64,000 nucleotides of DNA from Gordonia mangrovi. GTDB taxonomy: Bacteria > Actinomycetota > Actinomycetes > Mycobacteriales > Mycobacteriaceae. The stretch spans positions 2,232,001 to 2,296,000 of the forward strand of contig NZ_CP102850.1 of NCBI RefSeq assembly GCF_024734075.1, read 5' to 3'. The translations under genes were made by a program, and so were the position numbers. Positions 18,023-26,708 of this stretch are shown here, in pieces. The first letter of the stretch is position 1. Each line of letters begins with the position of its first letter. The notes under the pieces were generated by a model that saw only the letters and a program-made list of their open reading frames with translations, had not been told where the DNA came from and did not search any database.

Positions 18023-20131
18023 ATGGCATACGTGATCGGAGTGGACGTCGGTGGCACGTTCACCGATGCCGTCCTCGACGACGGGAACGGCCTGGTGGTC
18101 GCCGGCAAGGCGCCCTCGACACCCCCCGACTATTCCGAAGGCGTGATGGACGTCCTCGCGGTGCTCGCCGAGCAACTCGGGCGGCCCCTCGACGATATGC
18201 TCGCCGACACCCATCACATCGCGCACGGCACCACGTCATCGCTCAACGCGTTGGTGATGAACAAGGTCCCCGACGTCGGCTTCCTCACCACCAAAGGCCA
18301 CCGCGACTCGATCTACATCATGAACGTGGAGGGTCGCTACCTCGGTCGGTCGCCCGAACAGTTGCAGAACGTGATGGCGCAGAGCAAGTCCCACGGACTG
18401 GTGGACAAACGTCATGCGCTCGAGGTGACCGAGCGGGTGGACCGCGACGGTCGGGTCATCGTGACCCTCGACGAGGACGAGGTGCGTGTGGCAGTGCGAG
18501 CACTGCTCGCCCAGGGCATCAGCGCCATCGCGGTGTCGCTGCTGTGGTCGTTCCGCAATCCCTCCCATGAGCAGCGCATCCGCGACATCGTGCACGAGAT
18601 CGACCCGACGGTGTTCGTCTCACTGTCCAGCGAGGTCAGCCCACGCATCCGGGAGTTCGCGCGTAACGCGACCACCATCATGAGCACCCAGATCGGGCCG
18701 GGTCTGCGCGACTACCTCGGCGAACTCGAGGGTCGACTCCGCGAACACAAGCTGGCCGGTCCGCTGTTGGTGATGCAGAGCAACGGTGGTGCGGTCGCCG
18801 CGTCGGAGGCGCCGGCCAACGCGATCTCGACGGTCGGCTCGGTGCTGACCGGCGGTGTCGTCGGTTCGGTGTCCTTGGGTCGTCAGCTCGGACACGACAA
18901 CATCATCGCGACCGACGCCGGCGGCACGACGTTCCTCGTCGGCCTGGTCGTCGATGGCGAGCCGGTGCGGTCGTCGACGACGATCATCAATCACCATCCG
19001 ATCAATGTGCCCACGCTCGAAGTCCATGCGATCGGCGCGGGTGGCGGTGCGATCGCCTGGCTCGACGCCGGCGGCAACCTGCAGATCGGCCCGCACAGTG
19101 CGCAAGCCGTCCCCGGTCCCGCCTGCTATGGCCAGGGCGGCACCGAGCCGACCAACACCGACGCCAACCTGGTGCTGGGTATCCTGCCCGAACGCGGCTT
19201 GCTCGGCGGACGTAAGGCGCTCGACATCACCAAGGCACGCGAGGCCATCCGGACCCGCATCGCGGAACCACTCGGCCTGTCCGTCGAGGACGCCGCTGCC
19301 GCCATCTACGCGGTGCAGAACGCCCAGACCGGCGACCTGCTGCGCAAGACCGTCGTCGAAGCCGGCCACGATCCGCGGAACTTCATCGTCTACGCCTTCG
19401 GCGGTTCCGGGCCCGCGCACTGCGGCCTCTATGCCCAGGAGATCGGGGCATCGCGGGTCGTCGTCCCGCTCGGCCAGGTCGCCTCGGCGTTCTCCGCCTA
19501 CGGCCTGGCATCGTCGGACATCGTTCTCGCCAAGGAACTCTCGGACCCCGCCGCGATGCCGCTCGACCCGGCCCGGGTGGAGCAGAACTTCAAGATGCTC
19601 GAGGAACAGGTCCGAAACCAGCTCGACCGGCAGGGCCTGCACTTCGCGTCGATCGTGATGGAACGCGAGATCGACATGCGTTACACCATGCAATTGGCCG
19701 AGGTCGCCACGCCGCTGCCCGACGGATCGCTCACCTCGACGGAGATCGCCGGTGCGGCCGAGGCATTCGAGAAGAAGTATGCGGACCTGTATGGCAAGGA
19801 CAGCGGGTTCCGCGAAGCCGGTATCCAGGCCATCACCTACCGAGTCCGTGGCACCGGCGTCCTGCCTTTCTCTCCTGAACTGCCAGAACTCGCTGTCGCC
19901 GACTCCGCCGACCCGAGCGACGCGCACGTCGGGATGCGCAAGGTCTGCCTCGACGGCCGCCGCGGATTCGTCGACACCGACATCTACGACTACGCGGGCC
20001 TGCGCGCCGGTCACGTCATCACCGGGCCCGCCGTCATCGAGGTGCCGACCACCACGGTGGTGATCCCGCACGACACCACCGGCGAGATCGACCGCCTCGG
20101 CAACCTCACCATCACCGTCGACCAGGCATAA
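18023..20131 (+). CDS. Hydantoinase A / oxoprolinase-family ATPase subunit
   Basis: This 702-residue protein opens with VIGVDVGGTFTDAVLDDG, the phosphate-binding start of the acetate kinase/HyuA fold. It carries HGTTSSLNALVMNK, NATTIMSTQIGPGLRDYL, TDAGGTTFLVGLV and YAFGGSGPAHCGLYAQEIGA, all typical of HyuA. HyuA and HyuB together use ATP either to open cyclic amides (hydantoins, 5-oxoproline, lactams) or, in acetone and acetophenone carboxylases, to carboxylate ketones. The ATG follows AAAGGAG. HyuB follows 27 bases later. The substrate is unknown; the presence of maleate isomerase and an aryl-AMP ligase in the same island favours an aromatic or heterocyclic catabolite. Confidence 0.9.
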   Translation: MAYVIGVDVGGTFTDAVLDDGNGLVVAGKAPSTPPDYSEGVMDVLAVLAEQLGRPLDDMLADTHHIAHGTTSSLNALVMNKVPDVGFLTTKGHRDSIYIMNVEGRYLGRSPEQLQNVMAQSKSHGLVDKRHALEVTERVDRDGRVIVTLDEDEVRVAVRALLAQGISAIAVSLLWSFRNPSHEQRIRDIVHEIDPTVFVSLSSEVSPRIREFARNATTIMSTQIGPGLRDYLGELEGRLREHKLAGPLLVMQSNGGAVAASEAPANAISTVGSVLTGGVVGSVSLGRQLGHDNIIATDAGGTTFLVGLVVDGEPVRSSTTIINHHPINVPTLEVHAIGAGGGAIAWLDAGGNLQIGPHSAQAVPGPACYGQGGTEPTNTDANLVLGILPERGLLGGRKALDITKAREAIRTRIAEPLGLSVEDAAAAIYAVQNAQTGDLLRKTVVEAGHDPRNFIVYAFGGSGPAHCGLYAQEIGASRVVVPLGQVASAFSAYGLASSDIVLAKELSDPAAMPLDPARVEQNFKMLEEQVRNQLDRQGLHFASIVMEREIDMRYTMQLAEVATPLPDGSLTSTEIAGAAEAFEKKYADLYGKDSGFREAGIQAITYRVRGTGVLPFSPELPELAVADSADPSDAHVGMRKVCLDGRRGFVDTDIYDYAGLRAGHVITGPAVIEVPTTTVVIPHDTTGEIDRLGNLTITVDQA

Positions 20132-20158
20132 GCCACCAGCCACAGGAGTTCTGCACTC

Positions 20159-22480
20159 ATGACCGCACCCATTCCCGGCTCGGAGGTCTTCTCCAGCCGC
20201 CCGACAGACCTCGACGCGCTGGCCCGCTCACTGCCGCCGTCGCTGCCCGTCCACACCGTGACCCAGGAGCAGATCGACGCCGTCGACCCGCTCACCTACG
20301 AGGTGATCCGCCACCGCCTGTGGTCGGTGACCGACGAGATGGGCGAAGCACTCAAGCGGATGTCGGGATCACCTATCGTCACCGACGCCAACGATTTCGA
20401 CTTCGCCGTCAGCGACGAGATCGGTCAGGAGGTCCAGGTGGGCCTCTACAACACGATGCTCGTCGGCGCCGTCGACCTCGCCATCTACTGGACGCTGCAG
20501 AATCGGTCGACCAACCCCGGCATCACCGAGGGCGACATGTTCCTCTGCAACGATCCGTGGGTCGGCGGTGGCCTGCACCAGAGCGACGTCATCGTCTACC
20601 AGCCGGTGTTCTACGACGGCAAGCTGTTCGGCTGGACCAGCGCCATCTGCCACGAACCCGACCTCGGCGGCTCCGGGCTCGGATCGTTCGACCCTGCCGC
20701 CAAAGATGTCTTCTCCGAGTCGCTTCCGACGCCGCCGATCAAGGTGGTGCGAGACTTCGAGTTACAGCGCGACGTCGCCGACGTGTGGGTCCGGCGGTCG
20801 CGCGTCCCGATGCTCGTCGGTCTCGACCTGCGCGCCAAGATCGGTGCCAACAGTGTGGGTCGCGACCGTCTGCTCGCGGTCATCGAACAGTACGGCGCCG
20901 ACACCGTCAAGGCCGTGATGAAGCGCATGATGGCCGACGCCGAGAGCCGGTTGCGCGCCAAGCTGACCGACCTGCCCGACGGCACCTGGCACGCCACCGG
21001 CTACCAGGATCAGGCGCAGACCGGCGACCGTGCGGTCCACAAGATCACCGTCGCGATGACCAAGCAGGCCGATCACCTGTCGTTCGACTTCACCGGCACC
21101 GACCCGCAGACCGGTGTCATCAACTGCACCTACGCCGGCATGCGCGGCGGGGTGATGCTGGCGCTGCTGCCGATCCTGGCCGGCGACATCCCGTGGTCGG
21201 CAGGCGGATTGATGCGCTGCTTCGACCTGATCGCGGAGGAGGGGACGATCAACAACGCCACCTTCCCGGCCGCGGTCAGTCGCGGGCCGATCGGTCCGGC
21301 CTGGCTGACCGGCAACCTGATCGCCGAATGTCTGGCGCAGATGCTGGACCGGCACCTCGAACTCGGCAAGAACGTGCAGGCGTCGTGCTGCGGCACCTGG
21401 GACACCGCCGTCGTCGCCGGTCTCGACGAACGCGGCGAACAACCGGTGCCATTCCTGAACATCATGATGGAGCCGATGGCCGGTGGCTACGGCGCGCGAC
21501 CGGTTGCCGACGGCATGGACACCGGCGGCCTGTTCTGCATCCCGATGGGCCGCATCCCCGACACCGAGATGACCGAGTTCCTCTACCCGCTGCTGACCCT
21601 GTGGCGCCGTGAGGAACCCGACTCCGGCGGACCCGGCCGTCATCGCGGCGGTGTATCGGCCTCCCTGGCGGTCACCCCGTACGGGACGAGTCTGCCGATG
21701 GGGCTGGTGTTCGCGTCGGCGGGCAAGGCGGTCGCGCAGAACTCCGGACTCGCCGGCGGACTGCCGGGCAACACCGGCCTGGAGATCCTCGCGCGCGGGT
21801 CCGGGGTACAGGAGCTTTTGGCGCAGGGCACGATTCCCGGCACGCTCGACGATCTGTCCGGCGACAAGGAACTCGGCCCCTGCTACGCCGAGAGCTACCT
21901 GGCGCCCGGCGAGGTGCTGTACATGCACTGGCAGGGTGGTGGTGGCTACGGTGATCCACTGCGTCGCGAACCCGAGGCGGTAGCCGACGATGTCCGCAAC
22001 GGCAAGGTCACCGCCACCGGCGCGCTTGAGAACTACGGCGTCGTGGTCGACGGCGGGCAGGTCGATGAGGCCGGCACCGAGAAGAAGCGCAACGAGTTGC
22101 GCGAGGTCCGCCGCGACCGATCCGACATCCCGCAGAGCCAGGAGGCGACGCTCGACCTCAGCCGTGCGCGCCGCCTCGACGACAACCTCGTCGAGGCCAC
22201 CATCGGCGAGTCCCGTGTCGTCGGATGCGCGCACTGCGGACGGCTTCTCGGTGACAGCAAGTCCGGGCGACTCGACCTGGCCCGCTACGACGGTCCGTCG
22301 AGCGACGCCGGACCGCAGGTCACCTCCGACCCCGGTGAGTACGTCGACACCGAGGTCGTGTTCCGGCAGCAGTGCTGCCCCGGCTGCTGGACCGCGATCT
22401 ACTCGGGTATCGTGCCCGTCGACCATCCGGATCGGGTCGCCGAACTCACGCAGCTGCTCCCCGCGGTGGCAGGCCGATGA
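20159..22480 (+). CDS. Hydantoinase B / oxoprolinase-family subunit with C-terminal zinc-ribbon-like domain
   Basis: This 773-residue protein has the HyuB core over about residues 30-640: DPLTYEVIRHRLWSVTDEMG, DFDFAVSDEIGQEVQVGLYN, FLCNDPWVGGGLHQSDVIV, GGFG-type turns and HWQGGGGYGDPLRREPEAV. HyuB is normally 520-600 residues. Here a tail of about 120 residues carries GCAHCGRLLG and QQCCPGCWTA, a pair of CxxC-type motifs resembling the small zinc-binding subunits of acetone/acetophenone carboxylases. That fusion argues for carboxylase-like chemistry or an extra metal site. The stop overlaps the ligase start (ATGA). Confidence 0.9.
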   Translation: MTAPIPGSEVFSSRPTDLDALARSLPPSLPVHTVTQEQIDAVDPLTYEVIRHRLWSVTDEMGEALKRMSGSPIVTDANDFDFAVSDEIGQEVQVGLYNTMLVGAVDLAIYWTLQNRSTNPGITEGDMFLCNDPWVGGGLHQSDVIVYQPVFYDGKLFGWTSAICHEPDLGGSGLGSFDPAAKDVFSESLPTPPIKVVRDFELQRDVADVWVRRSRVPMLVGLDLRAKIGANSVGRDRLLAVIEQYGADTVKAVMKRMMADAESRLRAKLTDLPDGTWHATGYQDQAQTGDRAVHKITVAMTKQADHLSFDFTGTDPQTGVINCTYAGMRGGVMLALLPILAGDIPWSAGGLMRCFDLIAEEGTINNATFPAAVSRGPIGPAWLTGNLIAECLAQMLDRHLELGKNVQASCCGTWDTAVVAGLDERGEQPVPFLNIMMEPMAGGYGARPVADGMDTGGLFCIPMGRIPDTEMTEFLYPLLTLWRREEPDSGGPGRHRGGVSASLAVTPYGTSLPMGLVFASAGKAVAQNSGLAGGLPGNTGLEILARGSGVQELLAQGTIPGTLDDLSGDKELGPCYAESYLAPGEVLYMHWQGGGGYGDPLRREPEAVADDVRNGKVTATGALENYGVVVDGGQVDEAGTEKKRNELREVRRDRSDIPQSQEATLDLSRARRLDDNLVEATIGESRVVGCAHCGRLLGDSKSGRLDLARYDGPSSDAGPQVTSDPGEYVDTEVVFRQQCCPGCWTAIYSGIVPVDHPDRVAELTQLLPAVAGR

Positions 22481-24162
22481 TCATGACGAAGCCGGCCGGC
22501 CGAGCGCGATGGGGCGATCGGCTGGTCGGGTACCCCGCTGAACTCGTCGAGCGGTACCGGCGCAGCGGCGAGTGGACCTATCGGACCATCGCGGATCGAC
22601 TGCAGGACAGTGTTGATCGGTTTGCCGATCGGCCTGCGGTCATCACCGACGTCGCGTCGATGACCTATCGCGAACTGGGTGCACGCACCGATCAGATCGC
22701 CGTGGGGTTGCTGGACCGGGGGCTGGAGCCCGGCGATCCGGTGCTGTTCCAGACGACCAATCGGATGGAGACGGTGCTGGCCTGGTACGGGTCTCTCAAA
22801 GCGGGTTTGGTACCGGTGGCGACGTTGGCGGCCCATCGTGGTCACGAGATCGGGCACATCTCCCGTGCTGTCGGCGCGACCGCCCATCTCGTGGAAACCG
22901 GACTGCCATTCGACCTGATCGACTTCGCCCGCCACCAGGCGCATCGACATCCGACGCTGCGCACGATTTTGTCTGTCGGCCTCGGCGGGGCGCAGGACGG
23001 GGTCATCCCGATCGAAACACTGGGCGCCGAGGTCGCGGCCGAGGTGGCTCGGGAGCGGGTCGCCGCGATCCAGGCGGGCATCGACCCGCTCGACGTGAGT
23101 GCTTTCCAACTGTCCGGCGGGACCACCGGCGTGCCGAAGGTGATCCCACGACTGCACGTCGAGTACTGGGACAACGCGCGACTGTATGCCCAACGGCTGC
23201 GCTGGACCGAGGACACTCGCGTCGCACACCTGATCCCGATCATCCACAACGCCGGAATCAGTTGCGGGCTGCACGCCGCGCATTCGGTCGGAGCGTGTCT
23301 GATTCTGGCGACTGCCGATGTCACTCAGGCCTTTCCGTTGATGGTGCGGGCGGAGGCCACTGACGTTCTCATCGGGCACGGCCACTATCAGGCCGTCGCG
23401 AGTCCGGCGTTCGACGAGGTGCGACCGTTCCTGCGCACCGTCATCCTGTCCGGCGCCAAGGTGAGCCCCGAGTTGTTCGATCGGGTCGATGACGGCGATA
23501 AACATTGGGCGGGTCAACTGTTCGGGATGTCGGAAGGTCTGTTCACCGTCTCCCCGCACAAGTCACCGGCGTCGGCCCGCATGACCACGGTCGGCACGCC
23601 GATCGCTGAGGCCGACGAGATCCGCATCCTCGAACCCGGCACTGAAACCGAGATGCCCGACGGGGAGGTCGGTGAGCTGACCTGCCGCGGGCCGTACACG
23701 ATTCCGGGCTACTTCGATGCGCCCGAACACAATCGGACCGCATTCACCTCCGACGGCTTCTATCGGACCGGTGATCTGGCATCCATCGTCGTGCTCGACG
23801 GAGCCCGGTATGTCTCGATCGAAGGGCGCATCAAGGACCTGATCAACCGCGGCGGTGAGAAGATCAACGCCGAAGAGGTCGAACAGTTGCTCGTGACGCA
23901 TCCGAAAGTGCAGAACGCAGCGGTCGTGGCCATGCCCGATCCGCGTCTCGGGGAACGGACCTGCGCCTATCTCGTGACGGTCGACGCCGCGGAGCTGTCG
24001 ATGAGCGACATCCGCGATCATCTCGATGCCCTCGGCGTCGCCAAGTTCAAATGGCCGGAACGGTTGGAGTTCGTGGACGCGTTCCCGCAGACCAACGTGG
24101 GGAAGATCGACAAAAAGCGACTACGCGCCGATGTGGTGGCCAAGCTCGTCGCGACCCCCTGA
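22477..24162 (+). CDS. Aryl-acid AMP ligase (DhbE/EntE/SdgA-like)
   Basis: This 561-residue ANL-superfamily enzyme activates a carboxylate as acyl-AMP. The start is the ATG overlapping the hyuB stop. Core motifs are the P-loop SGGTTGVPKVIPR near residue 213, FGMSEGLF (A5), YRTGDLA (A7), GRIKDLINRGGEKINAEEVE (A8) and catalytic Lys in NVGKIDKKRL near 545. The A4 region (PIIHNAGISC) and GMSEGLF resemble 2,3-dihydroxybenzoate/salicylate AMP ligases rather than fatty-acyl ligases. In Streptomyces WA46 a similar ligase works with a salicylyl-CoA 5-hydroxylase, and a flavoprotein of that type follows here. No carrier protein or separate CoA transferase is visible, so the final acceptor is uncertain. 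Confidence 0.82.
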   Translation: MIMTKPAGRARWGDRLVGYPAELVERYRRSGEWTYRTIADRLQDSVDRFADRPAVITDVASMTYRELGARTDQIAVGLLDRGLEPGDPVLFQTTNRMETVLAWYGSLKAGLVPVATLAAHRGHEIGHISRAVGATAHLVETGLPFDLIDFARHQAHRHPTLRTILSVGLGGAQDGVIPIETLGAEVAAEVARERVAAIQAGIDPLDVSAFQLSGGTTGVPKVIPRLHVEYWDNARLYAQRLRWTEDTRVAHLIPIIHNAGISCGLHAAHSVGACLILATADVTQAFPLMVRAEATDVLIGHGHYQAVASPAFDEVRPFLRTVILSGAKVSPELFDRVDDGDKHWAGQLFGMSEGLFTVSPHKSPASARMTTVGTPIAEADEIRILEPGTETEMPDGEVGELTCRGPYTIPGYFDAPEHNRTAFTSDGFYRTGDLASIVVLDGARYVSIEGRIKDLINRGGEKINAEEVEQLLVTHPKVQNAAVVAMPDPRLGERTCAYLVTVDAAELSMSDIRDHLDALGVAKFKWPERLEFVDAFPQTNVGKIDKKRLRADVVAKLVATP

Positions 24163-24179
24163 CCAGGAAGTAGAAGTCA

Positions 24180-25760
24180 ATGAAACTCAGTCGTATCGCC
24201 GTGCTCGGCGGCGGCCCAGGCGGCTTGTATGCGGCGCGCCTACTCAAACTCAGCCATCCCGATGCCGACGTCGTGGTCTATGAGCAAGGTTCGCCGGACA
24301 CGACTTTCGGGTTCGGCGTCGGACTGGCATCGCGGACCCAACGCAACCTCCGCGAAGCAGATCCGGCGTCGCTGGCCGCCATCGTCGACGTGTCACATCC
24401 CCACGAGATGTCGATGAAGGTCGGGGACGACGTGGCCCGTCTGTCCCACGGTGAACTGCTGGCCATCGCGCGCACGACGCTCCTGGAGGTGCTGCAGCAG
24501 CACGCCGCCGACGCCGGCGTGCGGCTGGAGTTCGGACAGCGTCGCGCGGTCGGCGAACTCGACGCCGAACTCGTGGTCGCCGCCGATGGTGTCAACAGTG
24601 TCACCCGCACCGAGTCGGCGGCCGACTTCCGTCCGCACATCTCCACGGGTGGAGGCTTGTACCTCTGGTGCGGAACAGATTTCGCTCTCCCGAGCGCGAT
24701 CTTCACTCCGGTGAGTACCGAGCACGGCACATTCGTCGCGCACGCCTACCCGTATGCCGCCGACCGCAGTACGTTTCTGATCGAGACCGATGAGGACACA
24801 TGGCGCAACGCCGGTTTCGACGTCTCGACCGAGAAGACCGGGGCCGTCGATAGCGACGAGACGTCATTGCGATACCTGGAGAACGCATTCGCGCATACCC
24901 TGGGCGGACACCGGCTGATCGGCAACCGCACCCGGTGGATGCGGTTCCGAACGGTGACCTGCGAGCAGTGGCACAGCGGCAACGTGGTGCTGATCGGCGA
25001 CGCCGCGCACACCGCCCACTACTCCATCGGTTCGGGTACCAAGCTGGCGATGGAGGATGCCATCGCGCTGGACCGGGCCGTGGGCGAGGCAGCAACGCTC
25101 GGGGAGGCGCTGCGCGCCTATGAGGCGGCTCGCCGACCCGGGGTGGAGTACCTCCAGTCGATCGCCACCCGCAGCGAGCTGTGGTGGGAATCGTTCCCGT
25201 ACCGAGCCGACATCCCGGTCGACCAGTTGATGATCGCCTACATGACGCGGGCGGGAAAGGTCGGACTCGATCGGTTCATGGCGTCGGCGCCGGACATCGC
25301 CACCCGGGGTCTCGCCGACTTCGCCGGAGTGGCGCAGGCCCGGGTTCCGGAGGACGGTCTGACCGACTGGGTGCTGGCGCGTCCGCTGGACAGGCACGGG
25401 CTGAGCTTCCCGCGGCGGGCGGCACCGGAATCGCTGCGGCACGAACCCGGCACCGAGGTCCTCACCGTCGACCTGCTCTCCGCTTGGGGCGACGAGGCCG
25501 ACGATGTCGTCGCGCGGTCGACCGGCGCAGCGGTGCTGTGGGTGACTGGCAGCGGGAATCGAGATGCGGTGCTCACCCGCCTCGACCTCGGAGAACGGCT
25601 GCGGCGGGAGACCGGCGCGGTGGTGGTCGTGGAGGCACCCGCACACGCGGCGGGTGATCTGGCCGCGGGTCTCGTGAGCTTGCGAACCGATCTGGTGAGC
25701 ATCACGGACGCGGTCGGGCGCGACAGCGAGTCCGAGGTTGTGCGCACCGCGGCGGTCTGA
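24180..25760 (+). CDS. FAD monooxygenase, aryl-CoA hydroxylase-like (salicylyl-CoA 5-hydroxylase / 2-aminobenzoyl-CoA monooxygenase type)
   Basis: This 526-residue class A flavoprotein has GGGPGG in the first beta-alpha-beta (residues 8-13, VLGGGPGGLYAARLLK) and the FAD ribityl-binding GDAAHTAHYSIGSGTKLAMEDA near 275-296. The segment PDTTFGFGVGLASRTQRNLREADP is characteristic of the aryl-CoA hydroxylase group rather than simple phenol hydroxylases. A 110-residue C-terminal domain follows the catalytic part and looks thioredoxin-like, as in other class A hydroxylases. It starts 18 bases after the AMP ligase behind AGGAAG. The predicted role is ring hydroxylation of an activated aromatic acid with NAD(P)H and O2; regiochemistry is unknown. 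Confidence 0.8.
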   Translation: MKLSRIAVLGGGPGGLYAARLLKLSHPDADVVVYEQGSPDTTFGFGVGLASRTQRNLREADPASLAAIVDVSHPHEMSMKVGDDVARLSHGELLAIARTTLLEVLQQHAADAGVRLEFGQRRAVGELDAELVVAADGVNSVTRTESAADFRPHISTGGGLYLWCGTDFALPSAIFTPVSTEHGTFVAHAYPYAADRSTFLIETDEDTWRNAGFDVSTEKTGAVDSDETSLRYLENAFAHTLGGHRLIGNRTRWMRFRTVTCEQWHSGNVVLIGDAAHTAHYSIGSGTKLAMEDAIALDRAVGEAATLGEALRAYEAARRPGVEYLQSIATRSELWWESFPYRADIPVDQLMIAYMTRAGKVGLDRFMASAPDIATRGLADFAGVAQARVPEDGLTDWVLARPLDRHGLSFPRRAAPESLRHEPGTEVLTVDLLSAWGDEADDVVARSTGAAVLWVTGSGNRDAVLTRLDLGERLRRETGAVVVVEAPAHAAGDLAAGLVSLRTDLVSITDAVGRDSESEVVRTAAV

Positions 25761-25778
25761 CGGCACTATCCTTCGCCT

Positions 25779-26537
25779 ATGACGAGCCCGACGCCGAAGG
25801 ATACTTCCGAGGACGTCCCGGCCACCGCTGTCAAGGGTGGCCGCAGCAACTCGCGGCGAGAACTGGTCGAGCGCGAGATCATGGAGCAGGCCACGCGGCT
25901 GTTCGCCGAGAAGGGTCTGGCCAGCACCACGCTGCAGGACATCGCCGAGGCGACCGGCCTGACCCGGCCGGCGCTGTACCACTACGTCGCGAACAAGGAC
26001 GAACTGTTCTCCCGGCTGGTCAGCGAACTCGCCGAGGAGCCGGCGGTGCTGCTGCACGAGATCAACCAGCGCACCGATCTCGACGCCGTGGGCAAGGTGC
26101 ACGAGATGGCGATGTCGATCGCGTTGCACCAGGCGCAGACCTTGGATCGCTTCCGGGTGCTGATCCGCTCGGAGGCGGAGCTGCCTGCCGGGGTGGCCGA
26201 TACCTACCGGCAGAGTCGGCGCCGGGTGCTCAAGGAACTGGTCGCCGTCATGGAGGAGGGGATAGGTGCGGGCCAGTTCCGGCCGGCCGATCCGCGGGTG
26301 TCGGCGCTCGGCATCGTCGGCATGCTCAACTGGATCGCCTGGTGGCACCATCCGGGCGACGCCGAGGCCGATCGCACCATCGCACGACAGCTGGCCGACA
26401 TGGCCGTCCACTCGGTGCTCGACCCTGACGCCGGTAGCACCGAGCCCGGAGCGGATCGGGTGATCGCGCAGATGCGGCAGGGGTTGGACTATCTGGAGAA
26501 GTCGGTGCGAGGGGACGGGTCAAGCTCGCCGCGGTGA
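25779..26537 (+). CDS. TetR-family regulator
   Basis: This 252-residue regulator has an N-terminal DNA-binding domain at about residues 30-78 (EIMEQATRLFAEKGLASTTLQDIAEATGLTRPALYHYVANKDEL), the canonical TetR pattern. The ligand domain contains LAEEPAVLLHEINQRTDLDAVGKVHEMAMSIALHQAQ, and a C-terminal extension is acidic. It starts 19 bases after the flavoprotein gene and is probably the last gene of the plus-strand operon. I infer that it represses both arms through the two inverted repeats in the maiA-hyuA intergenic region. Confidence 0.88.
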   Translation: MTSPTPKDTSEDVPATAVKGGRSNSRRELVEREIMEQATRLFAEKGLASTTLQDIAEATGLTRPALYHYVANKDELFSRLVSELAEEPAVLLHEINQRTDLDAVGKVHEMAMSIALHQAQTLDRFRVLIRSEAELPAGVADTYRQSRRRVLKELVAVMEEGIGAGQFRPADPRVSALGIVGMLNWIAWWHHPGDAEADRTIARQLADMAVHSVLDPDAGSTEPGADRVIAQMRQGLDYLEKSVRGDGSSSPR

Positions 26538-26610
26538 CCCCGACTGCCTGCACCAGAGGGGTTGCGGACAAAGGTCGCGGTGGTCGCCAGCACGTGTCGA
26601 TCGGGACGGG

Positions 26611-26656
26611 TACGCGGTGCGGGCTGCACCGTGCCCGGCACAGCCCGCACCGCGTA
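26611..26656. terminator. Bidirectional terminator
   Basis: Perfect 16-base arms TACGCGGTGCGGGCTG and CAGCCCGCACCGCGTA flank a 14-base loop. The hairpin lies between the converging ends of the TetR gene and the alcohol dehydrogenase gene, separating the two catabolic modules. Confidence 0.8.
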
Positions 26657-26708
26657 GCCGTCAACTGGTCGCCGGTCGCAACGCAGCCGTCAGATCCCGC
26701 AGGACGGG

